DNA from: Brachionus manjavacas
Lineage: Eukaryota > Rotifera > Eurotatoria > Ploima > Brachionidae
DNA length: 64,000 bases
Direction of reading: 5' to 3'
Assembly: GCA_019054805.1 (NCBI GenBank)
Contig: JAHQIY010000001.1
Location: 5,036,501-5,100,500 of the forward strand
Shown in pieces: positions 1 to 12,000 of this stretch. Numbering within the stretch: the first letter of the stretch is position 1; the number at the start of each line of letters is the position of its first letter. Made by a program: the position numbers and the translations under genes. The notes below the pieces were generated by a model. The model made no database searches. It was not told the origin of the DNA and worked only from the letters and a program-made list of their open reading frames with translations.

Positions 1-1430
1 TAAATCTTATTATTGGTAAAAATGAATCAAAAGTTTGAAAATTCTTTTGAAAATACATTACAAAATACTCAAATTTTACATAATATTTATTTATTAATTT
101 ATTTAATTGAAAACTGTTTCCAATCTTACTTGATTATTGAACACCCATTTCATATAATTTCAATAATGTCATTTCGTAATCGAAAAAAAACAAGACCAAA
201 CGATATTATATTTTGACCGAAAGAAATTACAAAAATGAAAAAAAATTTCAATTATTTCATTAGAATTCAAGTCTTACAAGTCTTAAGTATGTCTATTAGA
301 AAATACAAGTATCCTTTTTTCTCTGCTAACAAAACATAAACCAATTTTTAAGTTTTTTTACTATTTAATTTATATGAAATAATATAAAAAGAAATTGAAC
401 TTAAATTTTTTTATATTTTTTTGTATGTAAAATAATAAGATAAAAATGATGTTTTTTCTAAACAAGATTAAACATTAAATGGTCAATTTTTATCACAAAA
501 AAGTATTTTCAAATTATTTTGTAATTGTTCACTAAAAAAGTTAAGTAAAAATCTATCATAACTTTTGTGATCACATGTTCACAATTTGGGTTAGACTTAA
601 AATTTTTGTTAAGTAAAAGACTTTTTAAATGGTACGTTCTACATTCGATCCCTAAACTAGAGCCTTGAATTTTTTTATCATTGTTTTTTTTTAAATTGAA
701 TCATTAAAAAAATAAAAGAAATTGAGCAAACCAGGCTTGTTTAAGAGTGAAAGTCCTACGACTCACAATAAATCATTTTTTTTTTGATAATGAAAATGGT
801 GAAGTGCAAAATCTCTGCAATATGCACAAAACTAGAACATATTGAAATTTTTAGATTTGATTTATTATTTAATTAAATAATTATTAGGTTTTTTTTTTAA
901 TTGATCTTATTTAAATGATAAAAAAATATCAACTTAAATATTTTCTTTTAATTCTCTAAAGTTAACACTAGAAGCACCAACTAGTCAAGATGACTCTTTT
1001 TTGATAAAAAATGTGGTAATTATTGCGAAGAAAAATACATTTCAAAAAGCAAAAATTATAGACAGCGGATTTTGTATGCAAAAGTTTTGAAGAAGAAGAA
1101 TGAGTTAAATAATTAGTCAATTTTTTCTAAATATTATTTATTAAAATAAAATTTTGAATAATATTTTTATCAAAGCTCCAAAATGAGTCAAATGAAATTT
1201 TTTAACTTTCAAAATCCGTTTAAAGTGTTTGTAAGTTAGCTCACTTTTTTCACTCTTGGATTTTTTTAAATTAAGAGAATGAGTTATCAAAAAACTTTTT
1301 ATTTCTATTTTTTTTGAAAAAGAGTGTTAAAATTTAATGAGTCATCAAATGTCACACCTTCGTCAAATATACTCTTCTTCTTTCAATTGAAATCTTACCA
1401 ACCTAAAGGATATGCAAAAATTTGTATTTT
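1..1430. other. AT-rich gene-free stretch
   Basis: I see no gene here. Open frames are short, low-complexity and without recognisable motifs or splice-compatible partners. Confidence 0.6.
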
Positions 1431-1431
1431 A

Positions 1432-1800
1432 TTATAGAATTAAGGTTGGCGGCGAAGAGAAGCGAGTATTTTTTTTATTTTTTTGATCTTGTTTTGGTAT
1501 ATCATTTATAAAAATGCTGAAAAATACTGCACTTAGGACAAACCTCTGAGGTATCGCTGCTTTTATAGGAAATTTTGGAGTAAGTGCTTTCTTAACTTTG
1601 ACTTTGAATGTCCTGTTCTTTATGAAATTAATAATCCAAAAATTTATACAGCTTAATAAAATGATCATGTGATCACAATATGGTCTAATAATTCGATAAA
1701 TTTTGACAATTTTTCTTTATATATTTTTCAGTATAACATAATCACATTTTATATCAAACAGCTTTTTGGATCAATAATTACCTAATTTCCAAAATTTTAG
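1432..1800 (-). pseudogene. LINE reverse transcriptase relic
   Basis: Reading the minus strand, the frame near 1430-1670 carries a decayed reverse-transcriptase block. The segment IPQRFVLSAVFFSIFINDIP corresponds to the usual G(I/V)PQGSVLSPxLFxIFINDIP of jockey/CR1-type LINEs, preceded by IINFIKNRTFKVKV (the usual FLxNRTFxVKV). Upstream codons to about 1800 look like the region between the first catalytic Asp motif and this block, but contain stops. The glycine-serine core of PQGS is lost (PQRF), and no FADD motif follows in frame. It is a non-functional fragment; the family cannot be settled from so little. Confidence 0.72.
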
Positions 1801-1987
1801 AAAAAAGTATATACTCGATTCGAATATTGTTTACTTAAATAATAAATAAGTCGGAACTTTGTTCATAATGAGCTTAAAAATTAATACTCGATGCCAAATG
1901 CGATCTAAAGCTTTAGAAATGTAAAAGAATTAGACAATGACATTTTTGGCCTATTCTATTGCATATATTTTTTTTATTAATATTCTA

Positions 1988-2315
1988 CGGACTAAATCTA
2001 ATGGACCTCGGAATTTGATCCCTTTTTGAGCCCTCAAATTTGATTGATAAAAATAAGTTTGAATTTTTTGTTAATCATTAACAAAATATTAATAGTATTA
2101 AATAAAAATACAACTGCAACAATTCACAATTTAGTTTTGAATAAATAACAAAACCTTTGAGATTCTATTTCAGTTTTATTTAATTATATTATTTTTTTAT
2201 CTATTGATATTTATATCTATTGATATTTTATGGACTAAATTCGATGGAACCTCAAGTTTTGAACTCTTTGAGCCTCTTTTATTTATAAAAATAAGTTTGA
2301 ATTTTTTGATAATTT
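1988..2315. repeat. Two diverged direct repeats, about 90 bp each
   Basis: Segments near 1988-2080 and 2226-2315 align: both run ggactaaat...atgga...cct, then a gagcc block, then the shared run aaaaataagtttgaattttt. Spacing is about 240 bp. The origin is unknown; no coding content was seen. Confidence 0.55.
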
Positions 2316-2544
2316 TAAAAGAAAAATAATAATGAATTTGAAAAAAGTTTATTTTTGGACTTATATTGACAATTTAAACAATTTTTTCTTTTTTCTGAAT
2401 TTTTAAAATTCTGTTCTGTTCTTTTGCACGATGTTGTGAAGTTCAAATACAAATTGAACAAAAATCTTTTCTTTGATAAATTCGAATAAAAAATAATGCA
2501 ACATTTTAACCTAAAATATTTTTTTCTCATGTGAAAAATTGATT

Positions 2545-2640
2545 ATAGATTTGCTCAAAAAGGTACTAGAAAAGGAGATGAGCACCTCCCTATTATCCAC
2601 TAGGACAGAAAAGGAACAACTATTATTATTGATATGATTT
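2545..2640 (+). mobile_element. LINE family B 3' end (fragment)
   Basis: The block aaggagatgagcacct...attatccactaggacagaaaagg, followed by a short (att)n run, matches on the opposite strand the block at 61431-61490. It aligns more loosely with the 3' end at 16140-16225 (ggtgatgagctc...gctaggtgtcgcagaaag then (act)n). The shared design (conserved 3' UTR, stop, trinucleotide tail) marks it as the 3' end of a non-LTR element called family B here. No coding domain remains. Confidence 0.55.
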
Positions 2641-3555
2641 ACTACAGAGATGTTTAACAGTCTCAGATTAAAGTCCAAGTTGGACTTGAAGACAAATCAA
2701 GTAATTTTTAAGTCAAAATTAATATTTGAATTTTTACCGTTCTGTGCAGTCATGATCACGGCCAGATGATCTTTTTATTGTTTCAAGTAATTATTGTAGC
2801 GGCCTAGTTAAAGAAAAAGTCATAAGTCTGATTTACTAAAAAAAAAAGAAAATAAATATTTTATTTTAAGTCAAAAAGGTGCAACTAAGTATGTTGCGGT
2901 TTATAAATATTTTTTAATATTCTTAATTTCAATTTATCAAAAAAGTAGGATTATTTTTAATTTATATTTTTGAAATGATTTATTTATTTGTTCATCTGAA
3001 CCGAGCTAATGCTTCCTCAGAATATAAAAAATAAAAGTAAATTAAAGTTAAATAAGGTAAAGGTAAAACAAAAACTAATGGAGTTGGATGTTCGAAATAT
3101 CTGGATTCGAAACCTTCTCTATTTTCTTGCACCAGTCTGACTCCCAGTGGAAAGCCCTGAATGTGAGGAGGATAGAAAAATGTTGACGGAGCACAAATCA
3201 AAGATTTTTGTCTGATCGCATTTAATTAAACGAAAGTTTGAAAAAATAAAACAAAGACAAAAATTCGGTCGCCCCTATCTATGTAAAAGTTTACTTTTTA
3301 AAAGATGATGTTGATTTAAAAAAAAAACGAAAATTAATTCAAATATAATACAATGATGAAAATGAACTAACGAGAAAAGCAAGCGATCTATTAGTCAATA
3401 TAACTAAGGCACAACAAATAAATATAATAATAAGTTCAATATTTATTAATATTTCTTTTTATTTGAAACGTAAAAACATAAAAAACTATTAAAGATAGAG
3501 AGATGAGAGAACACATACGAACAATAACAAACAAACTAGCGATTAGAGAATTCTA
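2641..3555. other. No gene seen
   Basis: AT-rich sequence with scattered short open frames. A minus-strand open frame at 2992-3201 has no recognisable domain and I do not call it. Confidence 0.5.
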
Positions 3556-3559
3556 TTTG

Positions 3560-4270
3560 AATTTTGCTAATGGCTGCTTATCTCAAAGTTCAAGGAATTA
3601 TTATCATATACAGAGTTTCATTTTCGTTTTTGTATTCAAAAAAGTTGTTTGATTGGCTCTGCTGTGCTTACCTCTGCGCTCTCTCATTCTAAATTGCTCG
3701 CTTTATCTTCATTTCGCCAGCAACAACAGCAGTAGCTAATCACGATATTTAAAATTAATTACTCTTTTTCTAAACACTGCCTGATTTTGACACTTAATCG
3801 ATTATTCGCCATTCGCTCAAAAACACTCATCATTTAACTAAGTCGGCAAAGACTTAAATATCGATGAAGCAAACAAAACAAAGCTGAAGATTCCAACTCA
3901 TTAAACAAACTGAACACGTCAATCTTAAATTTCATAGACTACCTCCACATCCATAGACTTCTTTAGCTAAACGGCTCTCTATCCAAACACAAGACACATT
4001 TTAATCACCACGAAAAACAACAACAACAAGAGTAGCAATCGTTATCTTAACTTTATGTTTTGTTCATTCATTTAGAGGTGACTCGCGCATCGTTTTCAAT
4101 CAAATTGAAATTATTCACCTAGTAAGTTGGCTCTATTTGAAATGTTTGTGTCCAAGCATAGTCCTCTCTTAGCTTTGCTACGCTAGAAAGCTCAATATTG
4201 ACTATCATCTCTTTATTTGTGGAACTCTTAAAATTAAATTAGGTGCCAGCCGTCCAAGAAAATGAGAATT
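3560..4270 (+). promoter_or_regulatory. Candidate promoter or 5' UTR island
   Basis: This stretch is visibly less AT-rich than its surroundings. It is full of CT- and CAA-rich motifs (ctctctcattct, cagcaacaacagcagtagc, acaacaacaacaagagtagc) and lacks retroelement similarity. It lies 3.6 kb upstream of the first coding exon of the E-protein gene, whose 5' UTR exon has an acceptor at 7811-7812. A distal non-coding first exon or enhancer is therefore plausible but unproven. Confidence 0.3.
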
Positions 4271-4274
4271 TATT

Positions 4275-5950
4275 TTCTCAGGATACATATTTGTATCTTC
4301 AAGTTCTCTATCTGCTCTCGGAAGCGTTTAAACTTGTTGTATCTTTCCAGAGCTGATAGAATACTCGAAAAAACACACATGTATTCTTAAAAAAAAATTT
4401 TCGAAATTTTGTGGGTGTCAGACACCCGAGACCTAAAATTTTGATCGAAATTTTTGGAAAAAATAAAGTGATCATTTAACACCCGAAGAGGCGAGCATTT
4501 TTGTGTCTCTTTTTTCTAAATAAAAGCTATTTTTAAAATTAATTAAAGTACGATAAAGAAAAATCTAAACAATTCAAAAAAGATTTATTTATTTATTTGG
4601 AAAATCTGTTCAAAAGATAATTGTAATTTTTTAAAACGAGTCATAATGGCTTGTTATGGGCTTTTGGTGTCAAAATTTTTTGTTGTTGTTAAGATTTCTA
4701 ATCAATTGCTTGTAAAACCCTAGAAAATATTTCATGAAGTAATTCAGCAATATTTTGAGAATCAAACTGTTTGTAAAGTGTTTTTGAAATAGAGAATTTA
4801 ACTACTGTGTGAAATTTAGTACAAATTGGACAAGAATATTTAATTTTTTAGAAATTTAAAAATAAAAAAATTCTCAAAAATAGTTACAGCATAGAGTGTA
4901 CTCTTTTCGCTGAAAATGAAATTTTAAATTTCTTTAATCAATTATTTATATAACCAAGTTTGTAATTGTTTTGCCTTTTTGGTTCTTACAAACAATAAGA
5001 AAACGAAGCATTTTTTTAATTTTGTTTTTTAGAATTTTTTTTATCTTAAATTTTTTTTTTCAAAAAAATTTCTGAATTTTGCGCTGAATTGAAGCTTGTA
5101 TTTAGATCGTTAAGTTTAAAATTAGCTTTGTGCAACTCGAATTCTCTTTTTGAATAGTCAAAAAAATTAAATGTATCGCAAAGTAAAAAAGAAAAATTTG
5201 TGACAGTAAAATTGGTTTATGAGTCTTAATCTTTTTGGAAAAAAAACAACTACATGAACCAAAAGATAATTTTTTTTTGAAACTACTGAACTCTCATGAA
5301 GGATTTAGATTTGTTCACAGAGATTGAATTCAGATAGTTCTTTGAATTTATCAATTGTGGATTTTTATTTTTTTTAAATTATTTAGTTTTATTATATTTT
5401 CAAATTTTACAACTTAAAAACCAATAGACCTGTTTATATTCATTGTCTATAAATTAAATTTCTTTTTATTTCTAATTTTATAGTTGGAAAAAAATTAAAT
5501 TGTTAATTTCAATTTTTCAATTTTCTTAGGGAATTAATCAATTAAAAAAACTCTGAAAAATTAATTTTTCGCTAAAAATACCGGGTGTTCAATAATTTTT
5601 TAAAAGACATCTGTAGCTAACTGACAGTCTTCTTAGACTAATTAAGTCATTTGAAAAAAATATTGGTTATTATTTTCAGATAAATAAAATGATGAGGCTT
5701 TAAATTAGCTATAAGTCATATTTTTAGATTGTTTATTTATTTATCAATTGAGTTAACTTCCTTTTTAGGAGAAGTAAATTTCAAAAAAAAAATTTAATTA
5801 TTAAGTGAAAATAAAAAAATATTAAAAATCATTTTTAAAATAATTGAATAAAAATAAGAAAGATCTATAAAGTGAGTCTCACTGATTTTTTAAAAGTTCA
5901 TTTAGCATAGTTCTGAAGTGAAAAAGTTAAAGATTGTCCATACAAAGTCT
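4275..5950. other. No gene seen
   Basis: AT-rich sequence with homopolymer runs; nothing recognisable in either strand. Confidence 0.5.
5707..5735 (+). repeat. 29-bp short direct repeat, copy 1
   Basis: The motif attagctataagtcatattt and its continuation tttagattgt recur at about 6851-6880 with one substitution. The two copies bracket the LINE debris and microsatellite between them. Confidence 0.55.
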
Positions 5951-6084
<134 letters not shown>

Positions 6085-6340
6085 GGTTATAGAATAAAGA
6101 TGACTATTAATCAACATTAAACGGAGCAAAAGGATTAGATGCGCTCTAGTAACCTGTAAAAAATGTTCTTAACAAAAAAATGTGTCTAGTTTATTTTTAA
6201 ATCCATTTAAAGTTGTTTGTTCTACTACTTTTCGTGGTAATTTGTTCCAAAAATTTGCAACCCTGTTTGTAAAAAAGTTAACTCTAGTTTTGCAATTTCT
6301 GACAAGCTGTTTTTCAAAACCATAACCGTGATTATGAGGT
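6085..6340 (-). pseudogene. LINE family B C-terminal relic with microsatellite tail
   Basis: On the minus strand the frame reads FTNRVANFWNKLPRKVVEQT, then TLNGFKNKLDTFF and a stop. This is the typical extreme C-terminus of CR1/L2-like LINE proteins (NRVxxxWNxLPxxVVxAxxLNxFKxxLD). The same motif is at 12822-13049. After the stop come about 90 bp of 3' UTR and then the (TTA)n tract. Upstream, the frame decays within about 100 bp. The copy is 5'-truncated, as is usual for target-primed insertion. Confidence 0.82.
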
Positions 6341-6439
6341 CAGAAATTCCATCTCTTGTGGCTAGTGCTCTTTTTAAACTCTTTTTGAATTCTAGAACAT
6401 TTTTTTTTAATCAAAATAATTTGTAAAACAGTTTATATT

Positions 6440-6530
6440 TTTTATTTTTTTAAAGATTTTACACTAAACATTTCTCTTTTGCCTATGAGGCTTTAAACTA
6501 TTAACTATATAAATAATAATAATAATATCT
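6440..6530 (+). mobile_element. Retroelement 3' end with GCCTATGAGGC hairpin
   Basis: The block ttttgcctatgaggcttta contains the small hairpin GCCTATGAGGC and is followed by an A/T-rich tail with (aat)4. The same block occurs inverted at about 9222-9242, followed there by a poly-A run. Repetition plus a poly-A tail suggests a LINE 3' terminus. No coding part is attached. Confidence 0.45.
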
Positions 6531-6654
6531 GCTAAAAAGAATTTTTAATATTAAGATTGTTTTTAATCCCAATATTTAGAGTAAGATTTTCAAGTCTGCA
6601 TGTGAATTGTGAGAGGAAATATGTTTTATATAAGAGTTATTTTGTATTCAAGTG

Positions 6655-6745
6655 TATTCAAGTATTTACCCATTTATTTTTTTAAAAAAATTTTCCCAGG
6701 ACAGTTCCGAATGACTTGGGTCTTCTTTTCAGCCCTCATGATTGA
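6655..6745 (-). mobile_element. LINE family A 3' end (fragment)
   Basis: Minus-strand reading gives gagggctgaaaagaagaccc, then tcattcggaactgtcctggg. This matches the 3' UTR of the LINE at 61330-61385 (gagggctgaaaagaaggcta, tcattcggagctgccctgg) and, more weakly, that of the large LINE (21782-21807, ggggactgaaaagaacagtcctggg). Only the 3' UTR remains. Confidence 0.65.
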
Positions 6746-6850
6746 AAATGCAAAATTAATATTTTTTCTTTTTAAAATAAAAAATTTGAAAATATGATTT
6801 TAAGAAGTTATGAAATCTGAGATTGGAGAAATTCAGATTGAAGGCTGAGA

Positions 6851-6880
6851 ATTAGCTATAAGTCGTATTTTTAGATTGTG
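6851..6880 (+). repeat. 29-bp short direct repeat, copy 2
   Basis: Near-identical to 5707-5735 (attagctataagtcgtattt then tttagattgt). Confidence 0.55.
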
Positions 6881-7812
6881 GTATTCAAGTGATAATCTAC
6901 TACAAATTTTGCCATTTATTTTGAGAGTTATCTAAATATTGGATAACAATTATGGATAAAATACACAAAAAAAATTAAAGAAAATTTTCGATCGAATGAT
7001 ACATAGAACATTTAGGTTTTTAATAAAGTCAATTTTTAATTTTTTTTGATGGAAACTGCTCATTTTTTTTCATCAAAATTCTACATATAGGCTTTTTTGT
7101 GAATTCGGCAGATGTCTCTAGAATTTTGAAGATGCATCCAAAATAGCTTAATTTTGTCCCCATCATTTTATCTATTAAAAAATGAATCAAACTTGAAACA
7201 AGCAATATTTTTTTACCGAAGAATTTTTTAAAGTTTTAGAAGGCTGTCACTATGTTATCTGCAAATGTCCAAAAAATTCAGCTATTTTCAATATTTTAGT
7301 TTGTTCTTTCCTTAAAGATTGTATTAAACTAATTGGCGAATCAGGCTAAATTAGATCTTTCCTTTTGGAATATGAAAATTGAGCCAAGATTCATTGAGCA
7401 CCCGGTGTACAAACTTAAAAATTAGTTTTGACTCTTTCTAAAACCTGCATTTGGCTTAAACAAACGTTTGTTTCTAAAAAAATGTTTCTGAACTAGCTTT
7501 AAATTGCTTAGATATGAACACGGAATATAAATTCTATTTAAAACCTTAAAATAATAATGAAATTTACTAGGTAGATGTTCAAAATTAAAAAAAAAGTTTT
7601 AATTCACCTTGTAACCTTTTAATTGTAACACAGACTTTAGCATCATTTGGATAAAAATATTGGGTCAGACTTGGACCAAAGAATTCAAACCATGAAACTT
7701 GACTAGCAATTAAATATTTTTTCTGTTATATTCAATATTTTTCTATTGTAACTTCTCTCAATATTTATAAGGTATGAAGACAAAAATTTTTGCTACTTTT
7801 TAATTTTTTTAG
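6881..7812. other. No gene seen; upstream flank of the E-protein gene
   Basis: AT-rich sequence ending in a pyrimidine-rich acceptor (ttaatttttttag, AG at 7811-7812). That acceptor could join an upstream non-coding exon to the start-codon exon of the E-protein gene. Confidence 0.45.
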
Positions 7813-7904
7813 ATAATAGGAGCACCGCTCGATCAGTTGTACAAAAAAAAGTACTAAAATTTTGCTAAAGATTTTCAAAATAGGAAAATCGTAAATACAA
7901 CAGA

Positions 7905-10900
7905 ATGTCAAACATGTATTCGCCGACAGTAGCTGCACAGCAGACGTCGACGGCCTCCAACGCTTCCAGCACAAACAACACGACCAGTTCAAACAACGCT
8001 CCGGCTCCGACCAATCCTAATAATTATCCACAACAAACAGACTACTACTCGAGCTACCCGAGCACCTATTCCACCAACCAAGCGTACCACCAATTCCATC
8101 AGCAGCTGAATCCGCACCTGCTTCACGACCAAGGCAATCCAAACGATCTCATTTATTCTAATAATTTGAATGGTAATTGAAAAAAATAAATCCTAAATAA
8201 ATTTTTTTTTACTCTTTTTGTTCCAGGCATCCTGCCCCCTAACGAATATTGGCAATCGCATCAAGCTCCTTATTATGATGAACAGGTTGGAAAATTTTTA
8301 TATTATGACCTTTTTTTTGTCTTATTGCAAGAGCGATTTAATCGAGATTTGAAAGAAAAAAAAATGCATGCCCTACCATCATAAAAAATGAATCATCCTT
8401 TTGCTCTAAATGGGCTGATATAATTTTTATGATTTTTGTAAATTTTTACAAAAAAATTAAAATTATATTTAGAAATATAAAAATTTGAAACATCAGAATT
8501 GATTCAATATTTATGATATTTTTGAAATGTTTAAAAGAATCTTAATTTTTGAACATAAATTTTTTAGGTCATAAATCTTATTTTTTACTTAAATAATGAA
8601 ATTCTATAAGAAATTTTACAAAATAAAATTCATTTATTGTTCACTTAATATTTTTAAAAAAATCAATTATTTATTCATTATAAAAGATTATCTTTTTGTT
8701 TTAGAACTTGATATTCTTAATTTATTTACTATTAATTTTCAAATTTTAAATAATTTTCTTTGAAATTAAAGTTTTTCTTTTCAAAAATTAATCTTTGCAG
8801 TCATCAAATTCGAATAGTTACCAATAGTCACATTTTTCGATTAAAAAAAGAGATAAAATTTTAATATTTTAGCCATATTCCTACAAATTTTTTTAAACTC
8901 TTTACGTTTTGATTAACTTTTGAGTGTTCAATTTCTAGTATTTTTAAAGACAAATTTCACTAAAACTGAATAAAAAAATGTATCTTTTAAGTTTGATTTA
9001 AAAAGAAAAATAGAGTCCGAATTGGTTATCTCCCAAAATTTATCTTTAAATATCTATAATAAATAAAATTTTCTTAATAACTTTTTTGAAGAAAAAAAAT
9101 TCATTCTGAAAACTGTAAAAGCATAAACTTCAGATATTAAATCTTTAATTTAAGTGAGCAAAATAATTTCACATTTTCGTTAAATAATTTCTAGTGTTGT
9201 GTAAATTTTTTTTTTTTTTATTTAATTAAGCCTCATAGGCAAGTTTATAAAGAAAGTAAAACAAATATTAAGGTATAGTTAATTACATAACTACATAAAA
9301 ATTACATATAAAAAAGACTTTTAGTTAGTCATTTAAAATATTTAAAAAAAAAAATGGAAAAAGTTTTGTCCTTGTGACATATTATAACTATTGACAATTT
9401 AGATAAAATTTTGAAAGTCAGTCTGATTAATACACACTTTACAAGCAAATGTATTAATTATTATTATAAACTTTTTCAGTATAAAAACTGTAAGGAAAAA
9501 ATCAAATCGTAATAACAAATTCATAAAAATATTTCGGTTTTCCCATTGAATGAGGGAAAGATGTAATTATTGATGTAATTTTTGACCAGATCAAACCATT
9601 AAAAATAAATTGTTTCTAAAGCTAGATGAGTCTTCATTTTTGGTTCTCTCATCCGAACCTGAAACTAGAAACAAATCATAATCACATGTGAAAATATTAA
9701 ATATTCAAGCATGAGACGCAAAGAATCCATCAAAAACAGTCAGACATAGTATCGTGATTTTGAGTTTGATTTCAGTGCACACACTCAAAATAATAAAATA
9801 AATAGCTTTAAATTTTTTTTATTTTTAAATAATAATTTAGTTGAACTATAAAAATGTTTAGATAGTCAAATTGGAAAAATCTTTGATCAAAAATTTAATA
9901 GAAACATATTTAATTGTTCAAATTTCTCCATTTGAAATATAAAAAAAATTGAAAAAACTTATAAAAATCCATTTGTCAGTTATCAATGAATCTTTTGAAT
10001 AAATAAATTTAAAAAAAGAGAAATAGAAGGAATTTTTTTAAAACTAAAATTGGATATTAAAAAATACTGCGTCCGAATTTATGCCTTAAATTCTAAATTT
10101 TTAAACATTTAATTTTTAATTTCTAAACATTTATATTTTTCTACTAAAGCATTATTTAAAATTTAAAAATAAGAAAATTTTTAAGTTAAATGAGTGTAAG
10201 TCTGAGTGATTCATTTCAAAATAAATCAGATTAAATAAATAATTCTAAATTAAATTTTATTTATTTTATATTTGTAATTTAATAAAAAAAAAAATTTTGG
10301 TTCCATTTAAATATAACCAAAATAAGCGTTTAAATTAAAATTTAAATTATTGATATTGGCTTCTATCCTGATAGATAAATATCATTCAACAGATTTGTAC
10401 TAAATTAATGTGACACATTTGTTGTTTTGTAATTCTATTAAATGTAAAAAACTATTTTAACTCAAACGACCAGAATCATCTTCTTGCAGCCCACTAGTCT
10501 GATGCTCACATTCCTTTCGGTCTCAATTTACAACTAATTTGTAAGACTAATTAAAATTAGTCTTCTGTTTCAAAAGTTTTAAAAAAAAATTCAAAAACCT
10601 TTTAACTGAAAAATTCAAAAAATTAAATATTTTTTAAACAAATATTATATAATTTTTTTAATAATTGAATTAAATTATTTACCATTATTATTAATCATAA
10701 TAATTATTAATTAATCAAGTGTCAATATTTTTTCATAAATTAAGGTCTATTACAATGGTGACTATCTAGCTGCAGCTGCAGTGGCAGCAGCCAGTGTCGG
10801 TTCGCAAATGACACTGCCAGTTGTTGACTCATCCCGGTACCAAAAATCTCAGAATTTAATGTTGAATTCGTCGATGCCCAACTTAGCCAGCCAGACAACA

Positions 10901-11917
10901 TCATCTCATGCATCATCACTATACCCACCACCACCAGCCGAGTTGGCCTCGCAGCCACTGCCCTCGAACATTCACTCGACTTCTAATCCAAACTTGAACA
11001 CATGGACACAAGATCCGGCACTAAGCTATACAGACCCGGCTCTTGTTCACATTAACTACCCGTCAGAGCCCAACTATGCATCATCGTCTTCGTCGTCCGC
11101 CTCATCGGTGACCACCGAGCAAAAAAATCTGATTCAAACTCAGACCAAATCTTCGGCATCGTCTGCCAATGAGGACGACGACGATGACAATGACGAGAAA
11201 AAAATCCAAGCCAGTCTTCAAGCCAAACCACTAGTCTATCAATCTCAGAGTCAAAATTTAGCCATGGCACAAAATATGTCCAATCCGACCACTCCGATAC
11301 CCATACCGTCGCCGTCGATGGCTCCTGGCTGGAGCTCGAACCAGGCCTATTCGGTCTCCGTGCCCCAAACCAGCGCTGGTCTTGTTCTCACACCAAAAGC
11401 CAAAAACAGTAAGAATTCGGGCAAAAATTTGATCGCTCCACCATCATCTGTCGAGAACTCGCCCATTGACGACAACGAGACTCCCGAAGAGCGGGAAGCC
11501 CGCGAAAAAGAAAGAAGGGCGGCAAATAATGCGCGCGAACGCCTCCGAGTCAGAGACATCAACGAGGCGTTCAAGGAGCTAGGCAAAATGTGCGGCATTC
11601 ATCTCAAGTCAGATAAGCCGCAGACTAAATTGAGCATTCTGCAGCAAGCGGTCAATGTCATTACAAGCTTGGAACAACAAGTTAGAGAGAGAAATTTGAA
11701 CCCGAAAGCGGCGTGTTTAAAGCGCCGAGAAGAAGAGAAAACCGAGGACTTGAACCAACCGATAAGTCTGAACCTAACACCGAGTGGTTTAAATACACAG
11801 ATGGGTGGTAATGGATGCATGAATGATGGATTAAGTGCTGCCGGCCTGATGGGTCTACAAGGCCAGACTCAATCCAATCCTCAAATAGATAACTGGTGGA
11901 TGAGCGTAAGTGCTTAA
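7905..11917 (+). CDS. E-protein, class I bHLH transcription factor (daughterless/TCF3-4-12 type)
   Basis: Three coding exons, 7905-8172, 8227-8285 and 10745-11917, join in frame to 499 aa. The bHLH lies near residues 362-425. Its basic region [20 protein letters not shown] and second helix with [20 protein letters not shown] are diagnostic of class I E-proteins, as is the tail [16 protein letters not shown]. These factors bind E-boxes as homodimers or with tissue-specific class II bHLH partners in the nucleus. The N-terminus is rich in Ser/Asn/Tyr and lacks the AD1 motif (LSDLLDF) of long isoforms, so upstream exons may exist or this is a short form. The start ATG at 7905 is preceded by an A-rich leader. 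The last codons sit on a perfect splice donor (agc|gtaagt at 11906), so alternative 3' exons are possible. An AATAAA lies 78 bp past the stop. The second intron is 2.46 kb. Confidence 0.93.
8286..10744 (+). other. Large intron of the E-protein gene
   Basis: AT-rich. On the minus strand, at about 9190-9245, is a retroelement 3' end with the GCCTATGAGGC hairpin followed by a poly-A run (poly-T at 9208-9219 on the plus strand). No other structure was recognised. Confidence 0.6.
9190..9300 (-). mobile_element. Retroelement 3' end with poly-A tail
   Basis: On the minus strand, cttgcctatgaggcttaatt is followed by aaataaaaaaaaaaaa. The hairpin block matches 6466-6486 on the plus strand. It is interpreted as the 3' terminus of a LINE inserted antisense in the intron; the rest is unrecognisable. 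Confidence 0.5.
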
Positions 11918-11994
11918 GGTTTTCAGAAATGAACCCTAAATTGTTTTTTTTAAGAGATAAAGCCACTCGACGCAAACGTTTGATTGTTTATTGC

Positions 11995-12000
11995 AATAAA
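11995..12000 (+). terminator. Polyadenylation signal of the E-protein gene
   Basis: AATAAA 78 bp after the stop codon, followed by a T-rich stretch. Confidence 0.6.

Noticed and set aside
2992..3201. Minus-strand 69-codon open frame
   Set aside because: No motif and no splice partners. A vague resemblance of caccagtctgac to 35753-35765 was too short to call a repeat.
11052..11975. Antisense open frames over the E-protein bHLH exon
   Set aside because: Shadow frames with no domain; the sense frame is clearly coding.
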